A stretch of 64,000 nucleotides of DNA, from NCBI GenBank assembly GCA_001464625.1, contig LNFJ01000016.1, forward strand, positions 1-64,000, read 5' to 3'. Of this stretch, positions 8,511 through 17,978 are shown in pieces. Every line of letters starts with the position of its first letter. Position 1 is the stretch's first letter. The notes below the pieces were generated by a model. The model was not told where the DNA came from. It made no database searches and saw nothing but the letters and a program-made list of their open reading frames with translations. The DNA comes from Bacteroidia bacterium Ga0077558 (GTDB taxonomy: Bacteria > Bacteroidota > Bacteroidia > Chitinophagales > Chitinophagaceae). The translations under genes and the position numbers were made by a program.

Positions 8511-8924
8511 TTACATCTGTCCTGTTTCCACCATCTCCCGTATTTTATACACGGCAAAAATTACAAACAAGAATATGAGAATGGAGAAAATAAGCATTCC
8601 TGCATTACCACCTTTAGAATCAATAGCATATTTGGCAGGTTGCTTTGGCAAATATGCTAAGTCTATAGTGTCGCTGTATTTATATTTTCGATGTGTTACG
8701 GTGGCTTTTGCATAGTAAGGTTTGCCAGTTGCCCTGTCTGTATATTCAATGGTAAGCCGGTCAATCCAGGCACCCTTAGGTATGCGAACCGTATTAATAT
8801 GCTTAATAATGCCATTCGTATGAGTACCTTCTTTTTGAATTTTAGTAGCTACCCACATTTTCCGGCCAACAATAGCAAGGGGTAAAGCACCCAGCAATAT
8901 CATAAAAATATAAATGAACAGCAT
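8511..8924 (-). CDS. DUF3592 family membrane protein
   Basis: A 137-residue protein with an N-terminal helix (about 2-20), an extracytoplasmic beta domain carrying GIIKHINTVRIPKGAWIDRLTIEYTDRATGKPYYAKATV, and a C-terminal helix (about 108-126). This two-helix-plus-beta layout with a closing hydrophobic segment is characteristic of DUF3592. Function unknown. It is convergent with the helical protein gene at 8078. Confidence 0.78.
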   Translation of the reverse strand: MLFIYIFMILLGALPLAIVGRKMWVATKIQKEGTHTNGIIKHINTVRIPKGAWIDRLTIEYTDRATGKPYYAKATVTHRKYKYSDTIDLAYLPKQPAKYAIDSKGGNAGMLIFSILIFLFVIFAVYKIREMVETGQM

Positions 8925-9106
8925 GGTATAAGGTTTTGGTGGAGTAAATGGCCGGTTCTTAAAAGTACAAAAAAATTGAAATTGATTGTTGCATGCGGTA
9001 TTAACTTCTTTGGCATGGCCGGGAAACTGGTAGGGTATTTGTAATATTGCTTTCTTTCACATTTAATTATTTACAATGAAAAATTATAGAAACATTTTCC
9101 CCCGTT

Positions 9107-9718
9107 ATGTGCATACTGTTAGCTAGCGGTATTATTTTTTCCTGCAACACTGCAGATGATAAAACAACAGGCTCCGGATCGTCTGATAGCATTACTAAAT
9201 TAATTGATACCGCTATGCATGATAATAATATGATGCATGATACAATGTCAACGCCTATTGTAACTGCCGCTGTAGCAACGATCACCAGTACATATGCTGA
9301 TACCGTTGTAAATGGAACAGCTACATTTGAAACCACTGCAGATGACAAAGTAAAAATGACCTTGGTTATTACCGTACCTGAAAAAGCAAATAAATCTGTG
9401 GCAGTGCATTTACATGAACATGGCGACTGTGGAGATAATGGTAAAGCATCACATGGTCACTGGAATCCCACTAATGCCCAACATGGTAAATGGGGAACCG
9501 CCAGTTTTCATACGGGTGATATTGGCAATGTAAAGCTGGATGCAAAAGGAAAAGGGACTTTTACAATTACAACTGACCTTTGGACATTGGGAGGAAGTTT
9601 CAATAAAAATATTGTTGGTAAAGCAATCATCGTACACAGTGGAGTAGATGATTTTACTACACAGCCTACCGGCAATGCAGGTAACAGAATTGGTTGTGGA
9701 TTGATAGTGGCGAAATGA
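9107..9718 (+). CDS. sodC: Cu/Zn superoxide dismutase, start disrupted by a frameshift
   Basis: The open frame from ATG 9107 gives 203 residues with a complete SodC domain. Expected copper ligands are H101, H103, H118 and H177; zinc ligands H118, H126, H135 and D138; the disulfide is C108-C197, with GNAGNRIGCGLI closing the domain. It dismutates superoxide in the periplasm. In this frame the signal lacks its basic start. Reading from ATG 9076 and removing one C from the run CCCCC (9099-9103) gives MKNYRNIFPVMCILLASGIIFSC, a complete lipoprotein signal, for a 213-aa protein. So the gene probably starts at 9076 with an indel, real or technical. Confidence 0.9.
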   Translation: MCILLASGIIFSCNTADDKTTGSGSSDSITKLIDTAMHDNNMMHDTMSTPIVTAAVATITSTYADTVVNGTATFETTADDKVKMTLVITVPEKANKSVAVHLHEHGDCGDNGKASHGHWNPTNAQHGKWGTASFHTGDIGNVKLDAKGKGTFTITTDLWTLGGSFNKNIVGKAIIVHSGVDDFTTQPTGNAGNRIGCGLIVAK

Positions 9719-9730
9719 TTTTTATACTTA

Positions 9731-9767
9731 GGGTGCCAGCTTTCTAAAAGGCTGGCACCTTTTTTTT
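9731..9767 (+). terminator. intrinsic terminator after sodC
   Basis: 9-bp GC-rich stem (GGTGCCAGC with GCTGGCACC) followed by eight T residues, directly after the sodC stop. Confidence 0.9.
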
Positions 9768-9901
9768 ATGTTTAGCCTACTCATTACTGCCAGAGATTAG
9801 CAGGCACACTCAATTCATACTAAGTAATATACAATTGGTACAGTTCTACACCACCGTGTATTATTTTCAATGGCTACCTTTCGCAGCTAAAACCTATCAG
9901 T

Positions 9902-10714
9902 ATGAACCCCAACAAAGCACTCTGGGAAAAAGGCGATTTTACCCGCCTTGCGCAAACGATGCGTGAAAGTGGTACTGAATTAGTTGCTAAACTAAGTATC
10001 ACAAAAGGTCTGGATGTACTCGATCTTGGTTGCGGTGATGGCACGACGGCAATTCCTGAAGCAAGACTTGGTGCCAATGTACTCGGAGTAGATATTGCCA
10101 GTAATTTAGTAGCAGCAGGAAATAAAAGAATTAAAGAAGAAGGTCTATCCAATTGCAGCATCCAGGAAGGAGATGCAACCGACTTGAAAGATCTGAAAGA
10201 TCAAAGTTTTGATGTAGTAGTAACCATCTTCGGCGCCATGTTCGCCCCAAAACCAATGGATGTAGCAAAAGAAATGGTTAGGGTTACCCGTCCCGGTGGA
10301 AGGATCATAATGGGTAATTGGATACCCGGTGACCCTACTCTGGTAGCACAGATTTTAAAAATTAGTTCTGCTTATACGCCGCCGCCACCTGAAGGATTTA
10401 TTAGCCCGATGTTATGGGGAGTAGAAGAACATGTTATTGAACGTTTCAGTAATGCAGGCATCGCAAAGGAAAATATCTCTTTCACCAGGGATACATTCAA
10501 TTTCAATGCACCATATTCTCCCGCAGAATTTGTTAGCAACTTCAAAAATTATTATGGTCCTACCATGAATGCATTTGAAGCGGCTGAAAAAAATGGTAAG
10601 GCTGCGGAGTTGCAACAAGAATTAGAAACCTTGTTTAATGCGCAAAATAAAAGTACAGACGAGAATAAAACTTCTATACCGGCTACTTTCTTACGGGTGA
10701 CGGTGAAGTGTTAA
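9902..10714 (+). CDS. class I SAM-dependent methyltransferase
   Basis: A 270-residue methyltransferase. Motif I is VLDLGCGDGTTAIPEA (about 39-54), the acidic end of strand 2 is GVDIASN, motif II-like DATDLKDLKDQSFDVVVTIFGAMFAP follows, and post-motif VRVTRPGGRIIMGNW is typical of the UbiE/Methyltransf_11-25 group. The substrate cannot be inferred. Near-consensus box TACCTTTC lies about 20 bases upstream. A 13-bp hairpin follows at 10734..10771. Confidence 0.87.
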   Translation: MNPNKALWEKGDFTRLAQTMRESGTELVAKLSITKGLDVLDLGCGDGTTAIPEARLGANVLGVDIASNLVAAGNKRIKEEGLSNCSIQEGDATDLKDLKDQSFDVVVTIFGAMFAPKPMDVAKEMVRVTRPGGRIIMGNWIPGDPTLVAQILKISSAYTPPPPEGFISPMLWGVEEHVIERFSNAGIAKENISFTRDTFNFNAPYSPAEFVSNFKNYYGPTMNAFEAAEKNGKAAELQQELETLFNAQNKSTDENKTSIPATFLRVTVKC

Positions 10715-10733
10715 GTGTTTTTTAGAAGTAACT

Positions 10734-10771
10734 GTATTGCTTCTCCGGTAGATATATTGGAGGAGCAATAC
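10734..10771 (+). terminator. probable hairpin terminator
   Basis: A 13-bp stem, GTATTGCTTCTCC pairing with GGAGGAGCAATAC with one G-T pair, lies between the convergent methyltransferase and the 10858 gene. The T-rich tail is weak. Confidence 0.45.
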
Positions 10772-10857
10772 TTCATAACATATGTCCTGTCAAACTTATT
10801 ATGATGGTTATGACATCAAAGCTATCTTTTCTCTAGATATTGGAATTAAAGAATAAA

Positions 10858-11709
10858 TTATTTTCTAAAATAAGTCTTCGAAAATAATTTTACCAAAAGG
10901 CTGATATTGTAAGTTCTCCAGTGGATAATAGGCTTATATGTGCTTTCATCTTCATTGTCGTCTGTATATTTACCGTTTATAAATACAGGGTTATACGAAA
11001 AGCGTATACCTGTCTGCAGACCAAAATTATTTACTTTCCGATATACAGTATTTGCATCGAATTGAAAACCTACACTTCCGTGAAGTATATTTTTATGGAC
11101 TTTACCGGTGAATTTATCAGGTAACAAGTCAAACAATGGGTCCGCTGCTGCATTATTGTTTTTTTTTGTTTGTTTAATGGTATGATATTGCCAGCCAAAA
11201 CCTGCAAATCCATGAAGAATAAATTTATCGGTAGATATAAAAGCATAGCCTTTATCAAAACTAGCACCTCCTCCCCGAAGACTAATAATATACCCTTCGT
11301 TTTCTATTGTATTTCCTGGCGTCACCGTAAAGAGAAGATTTCCTGTAACTCTTTTATTCATACGACTGTAACCAAACACAATGGCCCCAAATCGATCTCT
11401 CATCGAAGTGAAATCAATCGTTTCAAGATCTGCATTTAATCCTTTTATATCAGCCTTACTTATCTCATAACCGATAGTAAAAGCACTAAAACTTTTTGAT
11501 TTGGAAATGATATCAAGATATTCATTCCTGATTTTTGTCAATTCAGCCCGATTGTATGCAGAATCGTAAATTTTACGGGTTCTATTTTGTAATTCTTTGA
11601 GTTGTTTTATTTCTTCTTCTGTCTGCCCATAGCTTTTTAAGTTAATGGCAGCTATAAAAAGAAAAAATAAAACAAGCCTATTGCAAAAGGGATGTAACAG
11701 TATTGTCAT
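10858..11709 (-). CDS. secreted, probable outer-membrane beta-barrel protein, unknown
   Basis: A 283-residue protein beginning MTILLHPFCNRLVLFFLFIAAINLKSYGQ, a signal peptide, then a charged helical segment (about 30-70) and alternating beta strands with aromatic girdles (FTIGYEIS, GYIISLRGGGASFDKGYAFIST, ILHGFAGFGWQYHT, ILHGSVGFQFDANTVYRK, FGLQTGIRFSYNP, YNISLLVKLFSKTYF). This is how small Bacteroidota outer-membrane barrels look. I chose the ATG at 11709; a longer reading from a TTG at 11733 would run into the -7 box at 11738..11731. No specific family recognised. Confidence 0.72.
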   Translation of the reverse strand: MTILLHPFCNRLVLFFLFIAAINLKSYGQTEEEIKQLKELQNRTRKIYDSAYNRAELTKIRNEYLDIISKSKSFSAFTIGYEISKADIKGLNADLETIDFTSMRDRFGAIVFGYSRMNKRVTGNLLFTVTPGNTIENEGYIISLRGGGASFDKGYAFISTDKFILHGFAGFGWQYHTIKQTKKNNNAAADPLFDLLPDKFTGKVHKNILHGSVGFQFDANTVYRKVNNFGLQTGIRFSYNPVFINGKYTDDNEDESTYKPIIHWRTYNISLLVKLFSKTYFRK

Positions 11710-11730
11710 TTTGCAGTGGTTGGTTAAATT

Positions 11731-11738
11731 CAAATTTA
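11731..11738 (-). promoter_or_regulatory. -7 promoter box TAAATTTG
   Basis: Minus-strand TAAATTTG, exact TAnnTTTG match, 21 bases upstream of the ATG at 11709. It supports that start for the outer-membrane protein gene. Confidence 0.5.
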
Positions 11739-11903
11739 ACCAAATAGATACTTGACATAGTATTTTTTCTTCCTTTAGGAGTGTTATATAAATTATAATA
11801 TTTTCTTATTGCCCGTAATATGCCCTACATAAATGGCGCTGTAGTATAAAGAAGAAGATTAGGCAATGTAAGTAAATAGGACTTCTTAAAGAATAAGAAT
11901 TGA

Positions 11904-12698
11904 TTACATCAGCTTACTTAACCACATCAGCAAATAAGCGGAGGCAAGCATCAGCGATAAAATGATAAACGCACCAATGGTGCAGGTAACAGCTATCCGG
12001 GTTTTATTTTTTTGCGGGTTGATAAATTTATACAACGCAAAACTCGCATAGGAAACCATTAAAACTAAATTTACCATTTCCATACTGCGGATAAAAACAC
12101 CGTTGCGAACCCAACCTGTCATAAGATACAGAACACTTTGTATCAATACTCCTTGTGCAAGAATGAACATGATGATAATTGCATTCTCTGCAAAATTGAA
12201 CCTGAGTTTCAAAAAGCGAAAAAAATAATAACAGAAGATGGCACAAACAGGTATCGCCAATAACATGTATAAATAGGTATGTTCTAAAAACCACCACTGC
12301 GAAGCATCATATTCCTTAATGAACTCTATTTCTTTCAGCGACATGGTCAGCAATTCCTGTTCATCGTAATAATGCAGGTTAGTGATCTTCACTGCAAACA
12401 GATTAAGCACCAGCATAATGGCCAGGTAAGTAATAGGATTAAAATAGCGTTTGCGGCGGCCCTCTAAATATTCCCGGATGGCAGCACAGGGCCGCCTGAA
12501 TAGTTGATGCACATTGTAAAAAAAACCACTATCTATATGGAAAATGGCATGCGGGATATCATGCAATAATGATTTCAGGTGGATACGGTGTTCGTCATGC
12601 TTTTGCCCGCAGTGGGAGCAATATTTTTTCTGAATATACTCCCCACAATTGTTGCAGGTAGCAATAGAACTTGTGTTGTTAGTAAATTGGCTGGACAT
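11904..12698 (-). CDS. DUF3667 membrane protein with N-terminal zinc ribbon
   Basis: A 264-residue protein. Two CxxC pairs (C15/C18 and C27/C30) form a small zinc ribbon, followed by the DUF3667 core HLKSLLHDIPHAIFHIDSGFFYNVHQLFRRPCAAIREYLEGRRKRYFNPITYL and then about five membrane helices. DUF3667 proteins are common in Bacteroidota and have no established function. The gene is monocistronic as far as can be seen. Confidence 0.88.
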   Translation of the reverse strand: MSSQFTNNTSSIATCNNCGEYIQKKYCSHCGQKHDEHRIHLKSLLHDIPHAIFHIDSGFFYNVHQLFRRPCAAIREYLEGRRKRYFNPITYLAIMLVLNLFAVKITNLHYYDEQELLTMSLKEIEFIKEYDASQWWFLEHTYLYMLLAIPVCAIFCYYFFRFLKLRFNFAENAIIIMFILAQGVLIQSVLYLMTGWVRNGVFIRSMEMVNLVLMVSYASFALYKFINPQKNKTRIAVTCTIGAFIILSLMLASAYLLMWLSKLM

Positions 12699-12837
12699 AT
12701 ATTCTCTACTACGAGTTGTTTTGCTGAAATCGTAATAATGCCTAAAGCTACGAGTGGGTTGTTTCCGCTTATAGTGCCAGATGTATGAATTGAGAATTCG
12801 TTGGAATGAATTGTAGTACTTACCTATATAAGTATCG

Positions 12838-12878
12838 AATGCCAGATCTACCGGTACAAGTACGGGTGATCTGGCATT
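12838..12878 (-). terminator. hairpin, probable terminator of the small membrane protein gene
   Basis: An 11-bp perfect stem (AATGCCAGATC with its complement) that can be extended inward by ACC/GGT and GTAC/GTAC pairings. It lies downstream of the 12921 gene. No clean T-run follows, so a regulatory role is possible instead. Confidence 0.45.
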
Positions 12879-12920
12879 TTGATAGTATAAAAAATATGAG
12901 AAAAATTGATCTAAACAGGC

Positions 12921-13106
12921 TTATACATTAATTCCTTTTATAGAATCCAGTAAGCCAAAGGCTTTTAATAGCCAAAGCACAATTGCAATAACTACTACAA
13001 TGTTTAAAATGTTTTTGATTTTTGCGTCCATTGGTATGTATGAATTGATAAGCCAAAGCAATACACCAGTGACGATAAGTACAAGAATAATTGTTAAGAG
13101 GGGCAT
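12921..13106 (-). CDS. Thivi_2564-type two-helix small membrane protein
   Basis: A 61-residue membrane protein, MPLLTIILVLIVTGVLLWLINSYIPMDAKIKNILNIVVVIAIVLWLLKAFGLLDSIKGINV by composition: helix, a short loop containing IPMDAKIKNILN, second helix ending WLLKAFGLL. This conserved layout, with IPMD in the loop, is that of the Thivi_2564 family found in many Gram-negative bacteria. Its role is unknown. It is transcribed alone on the minus strand, with a hairpin behind it. Confidence 0.8.
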   Translation of the reverse strand: MPLLTIILVLIVTGVLLWLINSYIPMDAKIKNILNIVVVIAIVLWLLKAFGLLDSIKGINV

Positions 13107-13305
13107 AATAATTAATTTGGTAGCTAAGATTCAAAGTTGGTGCCATATAATTATATTGTTCCAGTACCTGTTAAGTACAATTGCAATGGCTGTTAATTTA
13201 GGGAAATATTTACCGATTATGGGGAATGGGCAATTGGTATAACATTTTTTAAAATGATCTTCCCGGTTAATTTAAGCAAGCAGAACAAGAAAAAAGAAGT
13301 TATAT

Positions 13306-14154
13306 CTATCGACGAATAACTTTTCTCCATTCTTCCTGGCCTTCTTTATTATAAAAGATAATGGAAAGAAGACTCCCTGCTTCGTCATAAAGCTTCCATT
13401 CTCTGATTGGGAGTCCATTTTTGTAAGCTCCAATATAATAATTACCAGCAGGGCTATTCCGATGCAGCCATACTGATTCTTTTAATCCATTTTTATAATA
13501 GCCGGAATCTTTAGTGATACCTCCGGAAAAGAAATTCATATACATACCATGGTGGAGGCATTCGGTGAATACGGGAATGTAGGTGTTCGTACTCCTACTA
13601 TTGCCAGCTACCAATTGCTGAAGCGATTGGGCTGTGTACTTTTTTTCGGGAAATGAAAATGAGTAGGCGGCTGAAATAGCATAAAGTGCCTGCAATCTAT
13701 CGGTCTTGTATAACGAGGTGAGAACATAAAAAGTTCTTTTTGGATTTGCCAATCGCATTTCTTCTTTTACCTGTTGCAATTTTCCTGCATCATATTGTCG
13801 GATAGCCATTAACTGCCCTGCTGAGTCCCAACGTTTCCACTCACCATCAGGAACACCGTTGTGCAAATATCCCGAATCAAGTTTATGGCTATTCCTGTAA
13901 AAGCTGATCCATTCTCCTTGTAGTTTTTGTTTTTTTACCAGCCCCTTAAATAAAACTTGTCCATCAAGATGTTCTGTTACGAGGCCATCTGCCGGAAGAT
14001 GAATAGGATTGCCAATAGCAGGCGAAGAACGGAAATGTATTTTCTTGGAATCAGTTTGATGAATGTTTACTGCGCCAACCCGTTGATGTGGTTGCGCAAA
14101 AGTTTGTAGTGCTATTAATAGTATAATAGCCGGTATGAAAAATCGTTTTTTCAT
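13306..14154 (-). CDS. secreted YwqK/MORN-like repeat protein
   Basis: A 282-residue protein with a signal peptide (MKKRFFIPAIILLIALQTFAQ). Several MORN_2-like repeats are visible: DSGYLHNGVPDGEWKRWDSAGQL, IRQYDAGKL, KDSGYYKNGLKESVWLHRNSPAGN and YIGAYKNGLPIREWKLYDEAG. Proteins with these repeats are often annotated as YwqK-family antitoxins, but the signal peptide and lack of a partner gene argue against a toxin-antitoxin role here. Likely an envelope or periplasmic scaffold. Function unknown. Confidence 0.75.
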   Translation of the reverse strand: MKKRFFIPAIILLIALQTFAQPHQRVGAVNIHQTDSKKIHFRSSPAIGNPIHLPADGLVTEHLDGQVLFKGLVKKQKLQGEWISFYRNSHKLDSGYLHNGVPDGEWKRWDSAGQLMAIRQYDAGKLQQVKEEMRLANPKRTFYVLTSLYKTDRLQALYAISAAYSFSFPEKKYTAQSLQQLVAGNSRSTNTYIPVFTECLHHGMYMNFFSGGITKDSGYYKNGLKESVWLHRNSPAGNYYIGAYKNGLPIREWKLYDEAGSLLSIIFYNKEGQEEWRKVIRR

Positions 14155-14244
14155 TTAGCAAGCACTGTAAATTAAAACAGATTTTGCTTATGGCCAAGAT
14201 AATAGCTGCAGATTTACTTTTAAGTTATGCTCTTAATATCAAAT

Positions 14245-14293
14245 AAAAAGCTGGTAGCAATTTTAGAGATTCTCTTTTTTATTGCACCAGCTT
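14245..14293 (-). terminator. intrinsic terminator overlapping the peptidase stop codon
   Basis: On the minus strand a 13-bp stem with one bulge (AAGCTGGTGCAAT region against ATTGC-T-ACCAGCTT) is followed by TTTATTTG. The 5' arm lies in the last codons of the S9 peptidase gene. Confidence 0.7.
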
Positions 14294-16528
14294 AATATCC
14301 CATATTGGTTTTAATCCTAATAAATGCTCTACAAAGTAATTCCATAGTTTTTTATTGAAATATTCATTGAACTTGCCAGTATAACCATGTCGCTGGCTTG
14401 GAAAGATGAGCATATCAAATTCTTTATCCGCTTTTACCAACGCTTCTGCTAATTTGAATGTAGCGGATGGATTTACATTTTCGTCAATACCGCCATGTAC
14501 GATCAGCAATTTTCCTTTCAGGTTTTTTGCCATCGTAATATTGGATGCATAGTGATAAGAAGAATCAACAGGCCAGCCCATATACATTTCCGGCCACCAA
14601 TCTTTCTCCATTCTGAAATCATGATCGGCAGAACTGGCTACCGCAACTTTATAAAAATTGGGAAACTCCAGCATCGCATGTCCGGCATCATATCCTCCTG
14701 CAGAATGTCCAAATATGCCAACCTTTGTTGTATCTATCCAGGTATATCTTTTACCTAATTCTCTTATAGCAAGAACATGGTCGGTTAAATTCTTTCCCAT
14801 GTTTTTGTAGGACACATTATGAAATGCTTTTGATCTTCCGGCAGTACCCATTCCATCAATGGTAACCACAATAAAACCTAATTCTGCTAATGCCTGGTTA
14901 TTTCTTCCCAATGCATCAGAAAAACTTGCGGGAAACATATTGGTATGAGGCCCGGTATAACTCTGATCAATTACAGGATATTTTTTAGTGTGATCAAAAT
15001 TGGAGGGCTTCCATATGGCACCATATATAGTGGTGGTATCATCTCTTCCAATAGCTGTAAAGGGTTGCGGAAATTTATAGTTCTGTTTCAAAAGATCATC
15101 AATGATGGCTTTACTGAGTTCGTATACAATTTTACCAGAAGCTGTTTCTCTTAGTACTGTTTTTGTTGGTTGATCCAGCGTAGAAATATTATCAACAAAA
15201 TATTTTCCATCTGGCGATACTGAAATATCATGGTTGGCATTTTCGGGAGTAAGTAAAGTTGTGGCGCTGCCATCTGTATTGATACGATAAAAATGCTGAT
15301 AGTAGGGATTGCGGCCATCTTCTTTTCCTTGTGCAGTAAAAAGAATATTTTTTTTATTGTTATCCACAAAAGAAATTCCATTTACATAATAGGTGCCATT
15401 TGTAATGGGCTTTACAGACTTATCTTTTGTATCTAACAGGTACAATTGTTTCCAACCATCTTTTTCTGAAGTAAGAATCATTTTTTCCCATGTCTCCATA
15501 GCCCACCAATTGAAATTATCAATATTAGTAGTACTTTTTTCGGTATATAATAACGTTTGCATTTTAGTAGTTACATCATATTGATACATGTCGATTTGCT
15601 GGTAACCTCTTTTGCCGTTTTGAATTAAAAGTATACCCGGTTCCTTTCCCCAAACGCAACGGGCTGTATTTACATTTCTAAATTCATCTTTTCGTAACTC
15701 TTCGCCAGTTTCTATATTAAATAAAACAGGAGTCATATACACCATATCTGTATCACCTGGAGAACCCCGATAGTAAGAAAGTAGTTTAGGTTTGTATAAG
15801 GTATCAATACTCCAGTCGAGCAAATACATTTTTTGTCCTTTGGTAAGATCGCAGATATAGGTTTGTATCCATTTGGAATCGGGTGACCATTGTACTCCGA
15901 AATGCGGCGGTCTTTCTCCATTTTCTCCTTCAATTATTTCACCCCATCCATAATAAGTCGCATATTCATAATTCTTTTTTCCGGCAGTGCTCAATTGTTT
16001 TGTTTCGCCAGTTTTCACCGATTTGATATACAGATTGTATTTGTCTGAGTAAGCGATCCAGTTACCATCCGGCGATTTTCTTTCCATCAGGTTGGAACGT
16101 TGCACTTCTTTCGGAGTTAGTGTATAATCATTTAAGTTAAGTGTATAGGTTTTTCCATCAGCACTAATACTGATTTGAGACCTATTGATATAGCGTACAT
16201 CAGTAATTGGTAAATCGGCGGCAGAAGTTGGCTTCTTTAATATATCAGTAAGGGCTTTTGCCAATCTATCCTGATCAAATAATGGAGCTGCTTTCATAGT
16301 CGCAAACTCAAACTTTGTAAATCGCTTTTCTTTTTTATCCTGGGTGATATATGAAAAACCAGTACTATCAGCATACCAGTTCACTGCAACATTCAGGTTG
16401 AATATTTTTTTACTCAAATTTCTCATATGAAGCGCAGCAGCCCTGTCATAATCCTGTTTGGTGATTTTTTGTGCAAGTAGTGGTAATTGGAACAAAACAA
16501 TAGTGAGAAGGAGAAGACTTTTTTTCAT
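14279..16528 (-). CDS. S9 family prolyl oligopeptidase, dipeptidyl peptidase IV-like
   Basis: A 749-residue secreted serine peptidase with signal peptide MKKSLLLLTIVLFQLPLLAQ. The N-terminal DPP-IV-type beta-propeller (about 60-480) includes SPDGNWIAYSDKYNLYI and the WGEIIEGENGERPPHFGVQWSPDSKWI block; the C-terminal alpha/beta-hydrolase domain carries S609 in GHSAGG, D682 in GGIDENVNP and H714 in RHGYTG, an intact triad. It would remove X-Pro or similar dipeptides from periplasmic peptides. A TATATTTG box is 19 bases upstream of the start. Confidence 0.93.
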   Translation of the reverse strand: MKKSLLLLTIVLFQLPLLAQKITKQDYDRAAALHMRNLSKKIFNLNVAVNWYADSTGFSYITQDKKEKRFTKFEFATMKAAPLFDQDRLAKALTDILKKPTSAADLPITDVRYINRSQISISADGKTYTLNLNDYTLTPKEVQRSNLMERKSPDGNWIAYSDKYNLYIKSVKTGETKQLSTAGKKNYEYATYYGWGEIIEGENGERPPHFGVQWSPDSKWIQTYICDLTKGQKMYLLDWSIDTLYKPKLLSYYRGSPGDTDMVYMTPVLFNIETGEELRKDEFRNVNTARCVWGKEPGILLIQNGKRGYQQIDMYQYDVTTKMQTLLYTEKSTTNIDNFNWWAMETWEKMILTSEKDGWKQLYLLDTKDKSVKPITNGTYYVNGISFVDNNKKNILFTAQGKEDGRNPYYQHFYRINTDGSATTLLTPENANHDISVSPDGKYFVDNISTLDQPTKTVLRETASGKIVYELSKAIIDDLLKQNYKFPQPFTAIGRDDTTTIYGAIWKPSNFDHTKKYPVIDQSYTGPHTNMFPASFSDALGRNNQALAELGFIVVTIDGMGTAGRSKAFHNVSYKNMGKNLTDHVLAIRELGKRYTWIDTTKVGIFGHSAGGYDAGHAMLEFPNFYKVAVASSADHDFRMEKDWWPEMYMGWPVDSSYHYASNITMAKNLKGKLLIVHGGIDENVNPSATFKLAEALVKADKEFDMLIFPSQRHGYTGKFNEYFNKKLWNYFVEHLLGLKPIWDIKLVQ

Positions 16529-16547
16529 GCAACAGTTTTTTGGTAAA

Positions 16548-16555
16548 CAAATATA
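16548..16555 (-). promoter_or_regulatory. -7 promoter box TATATTTG for the S9 peptidase gene
   Basis: Minus-strand TATATTTG, exact TAnnTTTG match, 19 bases before the ATG at 16528. Confidence 0.55.
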
Positions 16556-16588
16556 TTTCTTACCGGCTGAGAGCTGGCCATAAATTTA

Positions 16589-17878
16589 TCAAACATCGGC
16601 CTGGGTACTCTGTCTTTTCTTTTGCCATTCTACCATGCAATAAATTACCAGCCCAACTCCCAAAGCAATAGAAACATCCGTTAATTCTTTTAGTTTAGAG
16701 CTGCTTAGTAACCAGCAGGCTATCAGTACACCGGCTACTGCAAAAAATTTTCCATACGGGATCTTAAAGAAGCCTGTTTGTGCCGTGTTTCTATTGCGCA
16801 GCCTTATTAAAGCAATGCAGACAATAGCATAGATCATTACTCTTGTAATAGCACTAATGGTAGCTGCATATATAAAGGAGTTGCTGATTGAAATAAGGAT
16901 GGTGACTACCGTAAATAAAATCAACGACCAGGTAGGTGTTTTAAATTTGGGATGCACAAAGGAAAACACTTTGGGGAATTGTTTTTCTTCACTAAAAGCA
17001 AATGGTAGTCTTGAGCCAACCAGCATAATGGCATTTAGTGTTCCTGTTACAGAAAATAATGCGCCAAGAGCAATTAAAGTTGCTCCGGTTTTTCCCATAA
17101 ATATGCCTGCTGCTTCTGCCAACGGCTTATCGGATGTTGCCAGTGAAGGCAAGGTGCCGATACTTACAATTTGTATCAGCATATAAATTACTGCAATAAG
17201 CAGGGCGGATGATAATAATGCAAACGGAATATTTTTTCCGGGATTCTTTACTTCTCCCGAGTTTACCAATACTGATTCAAAACCACCAAATGCAAACACC
17301 AATAACAACACGGTGGGGGAGAAGGAAGAAAAGCCCGGCATTTGCTTTAGTTCAAAATTGGCCGGCTCAATATGCAGAAATCCTACAATGATAAATAGCA
17401 AGAGCGGTAGTAGCTTGGCAATAGTAAGAAAATTATTTACCCTTGTTGAATTCTTTATGCCGATATGATTTATAAAAGCTAGTAGCAAAGTGATTAATAG
17501 AATGCTGATGATGCGGGAAGAGGGTAATGCAAACCAATCGGAAAAAACAGAAAGATAGGTAACCAGCAAATTGATCAACGCTGCATACGTTATAAAACGG
17601 GTAAGCAATAACAACCAACCAGTTAGAAAGGCGGGTAATTTTCCAAAAGATGATAATGCATAGAGATAAGGGCCGCCGGTTTTATCGAAACGGCTGCTAA
17701 CTTCTGCAAAGCATAAAATGATAACAAATACAGCCAATGCACAAACCAGTAGAGCGGCAATACTGTAAACTCCGGTAGCTTTAAAAACTTTGGAGGGCAG
17801 ACCAAAAATTCCGGCCCCTATAACGCCGTTTATGAACAACAGTACAAGAGCCCATTTTCCGATGCTGCGATTTAGCAT
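16589..17878 (-). CDS. APC family amino acid permease
   Basis: A 429-residue integral membrane protein with about 12 helices and the APC hallmark at the N-terminus, VLLFINGVIGAGIFGLPSKVF (broken helix 1 with GAGIFGLP), followed by GGPYLYALSSFGKLPAFLTGW in helices 2-3 and FAFGGFESVLVNSGEVKNPGKNIPFALLSS in helix 6. Members exchange or import amino acids by proton coupling; which amino acid is unclear. A copy of the six-fold 38-bp promoter-like element (17979..18016) faces this gene, and a near-consensus TATCTTTC lies 3 bases before the ATG, so it may have two promoters. Confidence 0.93.
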   Translation of the reverse strand: MLNRSIGKWALVLLFINGVIGAGIFGLPSKVFKATGVYSIAALLVCALAVFVIILCFAEVSSRFDKTGGPYLYALSSFGKLPAFLTGWLLLLTRFITYAALINLLVTYLSVFSDWFALPSSRIISILLITLLLAFINHIGIKNSTRVNNFLTIAKLLPLLLFIIVGFLHIEPANFELKQMPGFSSFSPTVLLLVFAFGGFESVLVNSGEVKNPGKNIPFALLSSALLIAVIYMLIQIVSIGTLPSLATSDKPLAEAAGIFMGKTGATLIALGALFSVTGTLNAIMLVGSRLPFAFSEEKQFPKVFSFVHPKFKTPTWSLILFTVVTILISISNSFIYAATISAITRVMIYAIVCIALIRLRNRNTAQTGFFKIPYGKFFAVAGVLIACWLLSSSKLKELTDVSIALGVGLVIYCMVEWQKKRQSTQADV

Positions 17879-17978
17879 TGGGAAAGATAGGAAAAAAAGA
17901 ATTTGCTACAGTATAACAAACAGCTGATTAGAGAGTTTAGGGGATTGTTACAAAGTTGACCAAAACGGTTGTCTTGTT

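Noticed and set aside
13306-14154. YwqK-type antitoxin of a toxin-antitoxin pair
   Set aside because: The protein has a signal peptide and no adjacent toxin gene, so the MORN-like repeats are more likely structural.
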